Shown here in pieces: positions 1 to 6,062 of a DNA stretch of 11,821 bases. Source of the stretch: Actinomycetes bacterium (GTDB lineage Bacteria; Actinomycetota; Actinomycetes; Mycobacteriales; Micromonosporaceae); assembly GCA_023437285.1 (NCBI GenBank), contig JAEZGP010000439.1, positions 1 through 11,821 on the forward strand, written 5' to 3'. A program made the position numbers and the translations under genes. A model generated the notes under the pieces. It searched no databases. It had not been told where the DNA came from and saw only the letters and a list, made by a program, of their open reading frames with translations. The first letter of the stretch is position 1; every line of letters starts with the position of its first letter.

Positions 1-2
1 GC

Positions 3-953
3 GCCGGCCTGCTGGCCGCCCCGGCGGCGGCCGCGACCGCCCTGCCCACGCCGGGCACGCCCGTCGCCACCACCGTCACTACGACCAGCATCACGATCAC
101 CTGGGCCGCGTCGGCAGGCCCGGTCGCCGGCTACACCGTCCAGTTCATCGAGGGCCGCACCTCGTGGCGCGACCTCGCCACCACCGGCTCGACCACCTTC
201 ACCCACAGTGGACTGACGCCGGATACGGTCTACGAGTACCGGATCATCGCCAACCCCGCGGCCGGGTCGGGCTACGCGGCGAGCGCGCCGTCGGGCTACA
301 TCTTCGTGACGACCGCGCCGCTGCCGGACACGATCGCGCCGACCGCGCCGGGCACGCTGATGGCGCTGTCGGTCACCACGGTCAGCGCGACCATCAGCGT
401 CGGCACGGCGGCCACCGACAACAACCGGGTCGCCGCGTACTGGGTGCAGCGCCAGGTCGACGGCGTCTGGACTGACTGGGCGACCAACAACATCACCACC
501 ATCTACCTGCGCGACCTGCAGCCCGCCACGTCGTACACAGTAGTGGTGGTCGCGGTCGACCCGAGCGGCAACCGGTCGCCGCGCTCGGCGCCGCTGACGT
601 TCACCACGCGGGCCGCCGCACCCGCGCCGACCTGCAGGGTCCAGCTCACCACGTTCGGTCAGCAGTACCTGCTGTCGGTGATAGTGGAGAACATGACGGC
701 GGCGGTCCTGGCCAACTGGACGGTCACGTTCACCCTGCCCGCCGACCACACGATCAACAGCAGCTTCGGCGGCGCGCCGGTGACCCGCGTCGGCTCGCTG
801 GCCACCGCGACGCCCATGTACGCGACGAGCCTCAACCCCGGCGGCACAGCGCAGTTCGGGCTCATGGCGAGCTACCCGGCCGGCTCGTCCCTGCCGTCCG
901 GCTTCGCGCTGAACAGTTCCGGCCTACCATTGGCGCCCTGCACGGGCCTGTGA
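3..953 (+). CDS. Secreted protein with two FN3 domains and a degenerate CBM2-like domain (5' end outside window)
   Basis: The frame is open from the first bases and ends at TGA 951-953, so the start lies just upstream. The first visible residues (AGLLAAPAAAATA) look like the end of a secretion signal, so only a short N-terminal piece is probably missing. Two fibronectin type III domains follow, at about nt 39-311 and 327-605; each ends with the typical LxPxTxYxxxVxA strand and a VTT/FTT end. The last ~105 residues run between two cysteines and contain the CBM2-like segments VENMTAAVLANWTVTF and FGLMASY. Only one of the tryptophans normally used for polysaccharide binding is recognisable. FN3-CBM2 arrays are common in exported actinobacterial polysaccharide-active enzymes, but no catalytic domain is visible. 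I infer an exported adhesion or scaffold-type protein; its ligand is unknown. Confidence 0.8.
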   Translation, partial: AGLLAAPAAAATALPTPGTPVATTVTTTSITITWAASAGPVAGYTVQFIEGRTSWRDLATTGSTTFTHSGLTPDTVYEYRIIANPAAGSGYAASAPSGYIFVTTAPLPDTIAPTAPGTLMALSVTTVSATISVGTAATDNNRVAAYWVQRQVDGVWTDWATNNITTIYLRDLQPATSYTVVVVAVDPSGNRSPRSAPLTFTTRAAAPAPTCRVQLTTFGQQYLLSVIVENMTAAVLANWTVTFTLPADHTINSSFGGAPVTRVGSLATATPMYATSLNPGGTAQFGLMASYPAGSSLPSGFALNSSGLPLAPCTGL

Positions 954-963
954 CGACCCCGGT

Positions 964-988
964 GGGGGCACCCCGCGTGGGTGCCCTC
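964..988 (+). terminator. Hairpin terminator after the FN3-CBM2 gene
   Basis: The stem 964-973 pairs with 979-988 (core GGGCACC / GGTGCCC, one G-U pair) around a 5-nt loop, starting 10 nt after the stop codon. There is no T-run, which is usual for GC-rich actinobacterial terminators. Confidence 0.55.
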
Positions 989-1011
989 ACGGGCTGCCGG
1001 CCTGCCGACCT

Positions 1012-1086
1012 GGTCGCCCGCGCCGCCGGCTGTCGCCCGCGCCGAGACTGTGGCCCACGCCGTCGGCTGTCGCCCGCGCCGTCGGC
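1012..1086. repeat. Four degenerate 18-19 bp tandem repeats
   Basis: Units lie at 1012-1030, 1031-1048, 1049-1067 and 1068-1086. The consensus is close to TGTCGCCCGCGCCGTCGGC; the second unit is one base short. The array lies in the 246-bp gap between the FN3-CBM2 gene and the SDR operon, upstream of the likely SDR promoter. No coding or RNA role is apparent. The rest of the gap holds the hairpin at 964-988 and a weak promoter at about 1134-1159. Confidence 0.6.
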
Positions 1087-1133
1087 GCGAGCCTGCCTGG
1101 CGGACGGCCGGCGGGAACCGGCCCGTTCGGCCG

Positions 1134-1159
1134 TTGCGGGGTTCATTCGCCGGTAGGAT
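1134..1159 (+). promoter_or_regulatory. Possible promoter for the SDR-crcB operon
   Basis: TAGGAT at 1154-1159 is a good -10 candidate. TTGCGG at 1134-1139 resembles a -35 but the spacer is only 14 bp, so the -35 is doubtful. The predicted leader is about 34 nt and contains GGAG at 1191-1194. Confidence 0.3.
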
Positions 1160-1199
1160 TACTGACGAGCCAGGCATTCCGACTATTTCGGGAGAAATC

Positions 1200-1937
1200 A
1201 TGGCCGAATTCGCGGGAAAGAGCGCTCTGGTGACGGGGGCCGCGTCGGGCATCGGCCTGGCGGTGGCCCGCCAGCTCGCCGCCGGCGGCGCGCGGGTGGC
1301 CCTCGCCGATTACAACGCCGACGGCGTGCGCGAGGCCGCCGCCTCGATCAACGGCTCCCTCGCCATCCAGCTCGACGTGACCGACGAGGCGGCCGTCCGG
1401 GTCGCCGTCGAGCAGACGGTCCAGGCGTTCGGCGGGCTGCACCTCGCCGTCAACAACGCCGGCATCGGCGGCGCCGCGGCCACCACCGGCGACTACGAGG
1501 TCGACGAATGGCGCAAGGTCATTGATACGAACCTCAACGGCGTCTTCTACTGCCTGCACCACGAGATCCCGGCGATGAAGGCGGCCGGCGGCGGCGCGAT
1601 CGTCAACATGGCCTCCATCCTCGGCAGCGTCGGCTTCGCCGCCGCCCCCGCGTACGTGGCCGCCAAGCACGGCGTCGTGGGCCTCACCCGCTCGGCGGCG
1701 CTCGACCACGCGGGCGACGGGATCCGGATCAACTCGGTCGGACCGGGCTTCATCGCGACCCCGCTGCTGTCCAACATGGATGAAGCAACGCTGGACTACC
1801 TGGTGAGCCTGCACGCCGTCGGCCGGCTCGGCACACCCGAGGAGGTCGCCGCGCTGACCGTCTTCCTGCTGTCGGACCAGGCATCGTTCATCACGGGCAG
1901 CTACCACCTCGTCGACGGCGGTTACACGGCCCGCTAG
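1200..1937 (+). CDS. SDR family NAD(P)-dependent oxidoreductase
   Basis: This 245-aa protein is a full-length classical short-chain dehydrogenase/reductase. The Rossmann glycine motif TGAASGIG lies at residues 12-19 and the structural NNAG at 85-88. The catalytic tetrad is N111, S139, Y152 and K156, and the C-terminal ITGSYHLVDGG matches the family. Asp37 at the end of beta-2 favours NAD(H) over NADP(H). The ATG at 1200 is chosen because GGAG at 1191-1194 sits 5 nt upstream and translation begins directly with the family's usual N-terminus; the reading frame stays open further upstream but runs through the repeat region. The substrate cannot be read from sequence. The gene is 9 nt upstream of the first crcB gene and very probably cotranscribed with the fluoride channel pair. 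Confidence 0.93.
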   Translation: MAEFAGKSALVTGAASGIGLAVARQLAAGGARVALADYNADGVREAAASINGSLAIQLDVTDEAAVRVAVEQTVQAFGGLHLAVNNAGIGGAAATTGDYEVDEWRKVIDTNLNGVFYCLHHEIPAMKAAGGGAIVNMASILGSVGFAAAPAYVAAKHGVVGLTRSAALDHAGDGIRINSVGPGFIATPLLSNMDEATLDYLVSLHAVGRLGTPEEVAALTVFLLSDQASFITGSYHLVDGGYTAR

Positions 1938-1946
1938 CCTGCGGGG

Positions 1947-2402
1947 GTGAGCGAGCCCGCGCCGATCGACCCCGACGTCGACCTGCACCTGAGCGCGGCG
2001 CGCGCCGAACTGCGACCCAACCCACTGCCCGTCCTCGCCGCGATCTCGGCCGGCGGGGCCCTCGGTGCGCTGGCCCGCCACGGGCTCTCCGTCGCCTGGC
2101 CGCACCCACCCGGCGGGTTCGCCTGGTCGACGTTCGTCGTCAACGTGTCCGGCTGCCTGCTCATCGGCGTACTGATGGCCGCGCTCACCGGCCGCCTCGT
2201 GGCCTGCCGGCTGGCCCGGCCGTTCCTCGGCGTCGGCGTGCTGGGCGGCTACACCACCTTCTCCACGTACGTCGTGGACATCGGGCACGCCGCGGCCGAC
2301 GGGACAGCCGGCACCGCGCTGGCCTACCTGGCCGCCACGCTGGTCGCGGCGCTGGCCGCCGTCTGGGCCGGCAGCGCACTGACCCGGCGGGTACTGCGAT
2401 GA
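1947..2402 (+). CDS. crcB: CrcB/FluC fluoride channel subunit 1
   Basis: This 151-aa four-helix membrane protein belongs to the FluC fluoride channels, which let toxic fluoride leave the cytoplasm. Family marks are GGALGALARHGL (residues 36-47), the pore asparagine N66 in NVSGCLLIG, and GGYTTFSTY at 100-108. The first ~25 residues form a soluble extension containing DPDVDL, which I recall from other actinobacterial CrcB proteins. It makes the protein longer than the usual ~125 aa and supports the GTG start at 1947. Initiation signals are only a G-run directly before GTG, so translation may be coupled to the SDR gene ending 9 nt upstream. The stop overlaps the next start as ATGA. In the usual TTFSTF motif the second Phe is Tyr here (Y108). 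Confidence 0.92.
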   Translation: MSEPAPIDPDVDLHLSAARAELRPNPLPVLAAISAGGALGALARHGLSVAWPHPPGGFAWSTFVVNVSGCLLIGVLMAALTGRLVACRLARPFLGVGVLGGYTTFSTYVVDIGHAAADGTAGTALAYLAATLVAALAAVWAGSALTRRVLR

Positions 2403-2764
2403 CGCTGCTGCTCATCGCGTTGGGCGCGGCGGTCGGGGCGCCCGCGCGATACCTGGTCGACCGGGCCGTGCAGGCGCGCCACGACTCGATGTTCCCGTGG
2501 GGCACGCTCGCCGTGAACGTGACCGGCAGCCTGCTGCTCGGCTTCGTCGCCGGCCTGCCGGCCGCCGGGCCGGTGGCGGCCCTGCTCGGCACCGGGTTCT
2601 GCGGGGCGCTCACCACGTACTCGACGTTCGGCTACGAGACGCTGCGCCTCACCGAGGAGGGTGCCCGCTTCTACGCGCTCGCCAACGTCGTGGCCAGCGT
2701 CGTCGCGGGCCTCGGGGCGGCCCTGCTGGGCCTGCTGCTGGCCCGGGCGGTCACCGGCCACTGA
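2399..2764 (+). CDS. crcB: CrcB/FluC fluoride channel subunit 2
   Basis: This 121-aa second FluC subunit starts at an ATG that overlaps the stop of subunit 1 by 4 nt, indicating translational coupling. Features are APARYLVDRAV near the N-terminus, the pore asparagine N40 in NVTGSLLLG, and CGALTTYSTFGYETLRL at 69-85. In the TTFSTF motif the first Phe is Tyr (Y74) and the second is Phe (F77), the reverse of subunit 1. Single FluC proteins work as antiparallel dual-topology homodimers; tandem crcB pairs encode two subunits of fixed, opposite topology that form a heterodimer. I infer a heterodimeric fluoride exporter. No fluoride riboswitch is visible upstream of the operon. Confidence 0.93.
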   Translation: MTLLLIALGAAVGAPARYLVDRAVQARHDSMFPWGTLAVNVTGSLLLGFVAGLPAAGPVAALLGTGFCGALTTYSTFGYETLRLTEEGARFYALANVVASVVAGLGAALLGLLLARAVTGH

Positions 2765-2765
2765 C

Positions 2766-2819
2766 CGCCCGCGTCATAGCCAGCGGAGCACGGTTGCCCC
2801 ACTGGCCATGACGCGGGCG
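2766..2819. terminator. Strong bidirectional terminator hairpin
   Basis: A perfect 12-bp stem (2766-2777 with 2808-2819; CGCCCGCGTCAT / ATGACGCGGGCG) is continued, after one mismatch, by five more pairs (2779-2783 with 2802-2806). It begins 2 nt after the crcB2 stop and ends 6 nt before the stop of the convergent ycnI-like gene, so it can serve both. No T-run is present. Confidence 0.8.
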
Positions 2820-2825
2820 ACGGGT

Positions 2826-3536
2826 TCAGGCGCGGGGGGTCGCCCGGCGGTACGCCAGGACGGCCGTGATCAGGGCCGCCGCGCCGAGGGCCAGCCCGAG
2901 CCCGCCCAGCAGGATGCCCACCGACGAGGACGCGTCGTCATCGTCGCCGTGCGCCTCGTCGTCCGGCATCGTCGCCGACGCCTCGTGCCCGCCGCCGGCG
3001 GCCTTGGCCAGCTTGAGGACCGGCGCCGGGTGCGCCACCTCGGCGCCGTCCCCGGCCGGCTCGTCGATCCAGCGGACCACCTCGCCGTTCGAGTACGTCT
3101 GCAGCGCCTTGAAGATCATCTGGTCGACCTCGGGGAGCGGCCCGAGCGACGCCTCGAACTCCTGGAACTCGCCCGCCTTGACCTGTACACCAGCGTCGGC
3201 CGTCCAGGTGATCTTCGATACGGCCTCGGTGATCTGGCGGCCGTGCACCTCCAGCGGCGTCGCGAGCTTGCTCTTCTCGGTCGTCGCCGTCCACCCGGGC
3301 AGCGGCCGCAGCGACACCGACGCCACCGGCGCGTCGGCCGGCAAGTTGATCTCCACCTTCACCGTGCCGGCGTTGTCCCGCTCGTTCGGCACCCGGAAGG
3401 CCACCTTGGCGTACCCGCCCTGGGTGGCGTTCGCCGTGTTCACCGTCACATGGGCGGCGGCGGGGGTCACCGAGGCAAGGACAACCGCTGCGACGGCGGC
3501 GACAACCGCCCCGGCGCGCAACAGGGTTCGACGCAT
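2826..3536 (-). CDS. YcnI-like (DUF1775) copper-binding membrane-anchored protein
   Basis: This 236-aa protein has a signal peptide (residues 1-28, ending TPAAA) whose predicted cleavage exposes His29. It continues as HVTVNTANATQGG, a typical DUF1775/YcnI start. B. subtilis YcnI binds Cu(II) through its mature N-terminal histidine and a conserved tryptophan; W156 (VVRWIDEP) is a likely partner here, with W82 and W111 as alternatives. The DUF1775 domain spans about 29-180. A linker rich in His and Asp (HEASATMPDDEAHGDDDD) follows, then one C-terminal transmembrane helix (~206-228) and a basic tail. The ATG at 3536 has GGAG 9 nt upstream and starts the signal peptide (MRRTLL); earlier in-frame starts add residues without signal-peptide character. 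No CopC/CopD, SCO1 or CsoR gene is adjacent, so the copper link rests on the family alone. Confidence 0.87.
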   Translation of the reverse strand: MRRTLLRAGAVVAAVAAVVLASVTPAAAHVTVNTANATQGGYAKVAFRVPNERDNAGTVKVEINLPADAPVASVSLRPLPGWTATTEKSKLATPLEVHGRQITEAVSKITWTADAGVQVKAGEFQEFEASLGPLPEVDQMIFKALQTYSNGEVVRWIDEPAGDGAEVAHPAPVLKLAKAAGGGHEASATMPDDEAHGDDDDASSSVGILLGGLGLALGAAALITAVLAYRRATPRA

Positions 3537-3564
3537 GACCGCGTACTCCATTCGCAGTTCGACA

Positions 3565-3579
3565 GTGCCCACCGGGCAC
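3565..3579 (-). promoter_or_regulatory. Perfect inverted repeat in the ycnI-like leader
   Basis: GTGCCC-ACC-GGGCAC forms a 6-bp stem with a 3-nt loop, 29 nt upstream of the start codon. It could be an operator or a leader hairpin. A direct repeat, ACAGTG, lies on each side (about 3562 and 3583). It does not resemble a CsoR copper-repressor site that I know. Otherwise the 203-bp gap 3537-3739 shows only the weak hairpin at 3708-3722. Confidence 0.3.
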
Positions 3580-3707
3580 AACACAGTGGTCGCCCGGGCG
3601 GCGGCGCCAGTTCCCGGCGATTTCCGGCAACCTGGCCAGGCGGTGGCCGCTGCGACCCACGCCACAGTCCCGGCGGACGCGACCGCCCCGCGAACGCCCG
3701 GTCGGAC

Positions 3708-3722
3708 GCCCGCGGGGCGGGT
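3708..3722 (-). terminator. Weak hairpin after the metzincin-CBM2 gene
   Basis: A 6-bp stem (3708-3713 with 3717-3722, one G-U pair) with a 3-nt loop lies 17 nt downstream of the protease stop on the minus strand. It is GC-rich and could arise by chance in this DNA. Confidence 0.3.
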
Positions 3723-3739
3723 CACGCGGCCTCAGCCGG

Positions 3740-4951
3740 TCAGGCCACCGTGCACGGCTGGCCGTTGAGGCTGAACGCGGTCGGGTTGGCGTTGCCGCCG
3801 GAGTAGTTGGCGTTGAAGAACGTGTGCACGCTCGCCCCGGCGCCGAGGGCACCCGGCGTACCGGCGTTGAGCGTGACGGCGCCGCCGGCCTGCGTGAACG
3901 ATCCCGGCCAGCTGCTGTTGAGGCGCTGGTTGCCGGCGAAGGTGAACGTCAGCCGCCAGGTCGACAGGGCCGCCCCGCTGGTGTTCGTGATGGTCAGGTC
4001 GGCGTTGAAGTTGTGTCCCCAGTCGGTCTTCGCGTACGTCACCGTGCACGCCGCGGTGGTGCCGCCGGGGGCGGTCCTGATGAGGTACGCGCTGTTCGCG
4101 ACGTTCCAGTGGTTGGCCAGGTAGCTGCCGGCCGGCGGGTTGACGTTGAAGTAGTCGTCGCCGTTGCAGTCGATGATGTTCTCGTCGGCCGAATCGCAGA
4201 CGACCGCCAGCGGCTGCTTCAAGGAGCCGTCGTCGTAGCACATGATGTCCTGGTCATCCGAGCAGTGGCCGCTGAGGCTGCCGTGCGGGGCGCTGGCGTT
4301 CACCGCCCCCATGGCGTGCAGCAGCTCGTGGGCCGTGGGTGCCCAGTCGAAACAGCCGGCGAGGCCGAGCAGCGCGTACCCCTCGTTGTTATGTCCGTTG
4401 GAGTCGCCGGGCGAGTCGTCACCCCAGCTGTAGCCGAGGCCGCACGCGTCGCGCTCGTACCACACGATGTACTTGCGGTCGCTGCTGCCGTAACCGTTGG
4501 CCTTCAACCAGTCCACGAGCAGGTTCGCGTGCTCCGCATTACCGGGGGTGTCCGGGTAGTCGATGATCGACTGTGGGACGACGACGCTGGTGATCGTGGG
4601 CTCGCAGTTGGCGCCGGTCACCCACCGCACCGCGCGGTACGCGGTCGGCCCGCCGGTGCGCCGCGCCGCCTCCAGGAACTGGGCGTCGATCCGGGCCGGG
4701 ATGTCGAGCATCGTGGACCGCCAGGTGGACAGGTTGTCCGGTTGCGCGCTGCCGCGTACGTAGAGCAGCTGAACGCGCTTTCCGGAGACGCCATCGCCGA
4801 CGCAGGTGACCGGCGCGGCGGCGGCAGGCGCGGTGAGCGCGCCGACGGTACCCATCGTGACCAGCGAGGCGCCGGCCGCGAGGACGAGGGTGAGCAGGGC
4901 GCGCACCGTTGCGCGGTGTCGGAGGGTGGGGGTCAGCGAGCGAGATCGCAT
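3740..4951 (-). CDS. Secreted metzincin-like zinc metalloprotease with C-terminal CBM2
   Basis: This 403-aa exported protein starts with a signal peptide (residues 1-~46, ending APAAAA). The catalytic region contains the zinc motif HELLHAMG at 208-215 (ligands H208 and H212, catalytic E209) and a Met-turn-like segment, DIMCY, at 235-239. This is the metzincin pattern, but the usual third ligand after HExxHxxGxx is Asn218. H223 or H229 may substitute. Eight cysteines between C50 and C262 suggest a disulphide-rich enzyme. Residues 302-400 form a CBM2 bounded by C302 and C400, with W311, W332 and W348 in typical positions for binding crystalline polysaccharide. ATG 4951 is preferred over GTG 4978 because it begins directly with the basic signal-peptide head and GGGA lies 8 nt upstream. 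The gene diverges from a SARP regulator. The protease family and its substrate are not established. Confidence 0.85.
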   Translation of the reverse strand: MRSRSLTPTLRHRATVRALLTLVLAAGASLVTMGTVGALTAPAAAAPVTCVGDGVSGKRVQLLYVRGSAQPDNLSTWRSTMLDIPARIDAQFLEAARRTGGPTAYRAVRWVTGANCEPTITSVVVPQSIIDYPDTPGNAEHANLLVDWLKANGYGSSDRKYIVWYERDACGLGYSWGDDSPGDSNGHNNEGYALLGLAGCFDWAPTAHELLHAMGAVNASAPHGSLSGHCSDDQDIMCYDDGSLKQPLAVVCDSADENIIDCNGDDYFNVNPPAGSYLANHWNVANSAYLIRTAPGGTTAACTVTYAKTDWGHNFNADLTITNTSGAALSTWRLTFTFAGNQRLNSSWPGSFTQAGGAVTLNAGTPGALGAGASVHTFFNANYSGGNANPTAFSLNGQPCTVA

Positions 4952-5037
4952 GGAGGTGTCCCGTCCGTGAGGTGCCACACACCGGTTGTGCGTGACACAG
5001 CCCGATTGGCTGGTAGGGACGCTATGAACAGGGCCGA

Positions 5038-5079
5038 TACGGACCCGACATTTTCCGTACAGGCTCCGTTACGCTCCGT
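5038..5079. promoter_or_regulatory. Phased TCCGT repeats between protease and SARP genes (candidate SARP operator)
   Basis: TCCGT occurs at 5054-5058, 5065-5069 and 5075-5079, that is, at 11- and 10-bp steps. An inverted copy, TACGGA (5038-5043), faces TCCGTA (5054-5059) across 10 bp. SARP regulators are known to bind direct repeats on one helix face at about 11-bp spacing. The array lies in the 213-bp divergent gap 4952-5164. Possible -10 elements are TAGCGT for the protease (minus strand, 5024-5019) and GATAAA for the regulator (5116-5121); neither has a clear -35. Confidence 0.4.
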
Positions 5080-5164
5080 CGGAGGTTCTTCGAAACATTC
5101 ACGCCGTACTTTCTCGATAAAGTTCGATCGCGCTGGGGAAGTTTCACGGATCTGGGGAGCCGTA

Positions 5165-6052
5165 ATGCATGTCGGTGTTCGCCTGCTTGGCCCGGTCGAG
5201 TTGGTTCGGGGCGGTGTCGCGGCGACGCCCGGCCCGCCGAAGCAGGCCACGGCGGCGGTCATGCTGCTCGTGCACGCCAACCAGCCGGTGTCCGTCAACC
5301 GGCTCGTCGACGAGGTCTGGCCCGACCGGCCGCCGCCGTCGGCGGTCGCCAACATCCGCACGTACCTGAACCGGTTCCGGGCACTCTGCCAGGACGGGTC
5401 CACATTGTCCGTGCGCCGCTGCGCGGGCGGGTACGCGCTGGACGTTGTACCCGACGCGGTCGACCTGGACCTGTTCGCGTCGCGTACGGCACATGGTGAC
5501 GCGGCCCTGAACGCCGGCGACCTCGCCGCCGCCGCGCGGCACTACGCGGCGGCGCTACAGCTGTGGCGGGGCGAGCCATTCGAGGGCGTGCCGCTCGGGC
5601 CGGCCCTCGAAGCGATCCGGGCCGAACTGGCCGAGCGCCGCAACGTCATCGTTGAGCGGCACGCGGAGCTGCGACTGCGGCTCGGCGAGGCCGCCGCCGT
5701 CGTGGCCCCGCTGCGCCGGCAGGTCGTGGCCGAGCCGCTGCGCGAGTCCGGGTGGCGGCTGCTGGCGCTCGCCCTCTACCTGAGCGGCAACCCGGCGGCC
5801 GCCCTCGACACGCTCGGCGACGCCCGCGCCATGCTCGCCGATCAGCTGGGCGTCTCGCCCGGGCCGGCGCTGCGCGACCTGTTCCGCGCGGTCGTCAACG
5901 GCGACGACGACGCCGTACGGGCACAGGTGGAGCAGGCACCGCCCGGCCGGGTGGACCACCCGGCCGACCCGGTCCGGGCGCTCGTCGCGCAGCTCGCCCA
6001 CGAGCTGGGCCTGTTCCGGTCGCCCGGGCCGCTGCTGACCCAGCCCGGGTAG
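5165..6052 (+). CDS. SARP-type (AfsR/RedD-like) transcriptional activator with BTAD domain
   Basis: This 295-aa regulator has an N-terminal OmpR/PhoB-type winged helix (about residues 1-95, starting MHVGVRLLGPVEL). Its helix region, PVSVNRLVDEVWPDRPPPSA, is typical of SARP proteins. A bacterial transcriptional activator domain (BTAD) follows at about 98-245, built of helical TPR-like repeats and including LWRGEPFEGVPLGP and DARAMLADQLGVSPGPALRDL. There is no NB-ARC ATPase, so it is a small SARP. The ATG at 5165 has a strong GGGGAG (5154-5159) 5 nt upstream. Small SARPs usually activate nearby genes, often secondary-metabolite clusters. No biosynthetic gene is in view, and the closest candidate target is the divergent metzincin-CBM2 gene. 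The ~50-residue tail after BTAD has no recognised motif. Confidence 0.9.
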   Translation: MHVGVRLLGPVELVRGGVAATPGPPKQATAAVMLLVHANQPVSVNRLVDEVWPDRPPPSAVANIRTYLNRFRALCQDGSTLSVRRCAGGYALDVVPDAVDLDLFASRTAHGDAALNAGDLAAAARHYAAALQLWRGEPFEGVPLGPALEAIRAELAERRNVIVERHAELRLRLGEAAAVVAPLRRQVVAEPLRESGWRLLALALYLSGNPAAALDTLGDARAMLADQLGVSPGPALRDLFRAVVNGDDDAVRAQVEQAPPGRVDHPADPVRALVAQLAHELGLFRSPGPLLTQPG

Positions 6053-6062
6053 CGGCCGCTAC
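6049..6062. repeat. 14-bp palindrome covering two convergent stop codons
   Basis: GTAGCGGCCGCTAC is a perfect palindrome that contains the TAG stop of the SARP gene (6050-6052) and the TAG stop of the hemerythrin gene (6061-6059, minus strand). Folded, it gives a 5-bp stem with a GGCC loop, a weak bidirectional terminator at best. Confidence 0.4.

Noticed and set aside
1012..1086. CRISPR array
   Set aside because: The units are directly adjacent, with no spacers, and are only 18-19 bp long; there are no cas genes.
1087..1199. Fluoride riboswitch upstream of the SDR-crcB operon
   Set aside because: I looked for the conserved crcB-motif pseudoknot sequences here and saw none.
1143..2288. Minus-strand open frame of 381 codons opposite the SDR and crcB genes
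   Set aside because: It is Arg/Gly/Asp/Val-rich with no domain, as expected for the antisense frame of GC-rich coding DNA; the plus strand encodes clear family members.
3537..3725. N-terminal extension of the ycnI-like gene to position 3725
   Set aside because: The extra residues are not signal-like; the signal peptide starts at the ATG at 3536, which has GGAG upstream.
3824..5164. Long plus-strand open frame running into the SARP gene from upstream
   Set aside because: It is antisense to the metzincin-CBM2 gene, lacks any recognisable domain and has low-complexity Val/Arg/Ala composition. A strong ribosome binding site marks the real SARP start at 5165.
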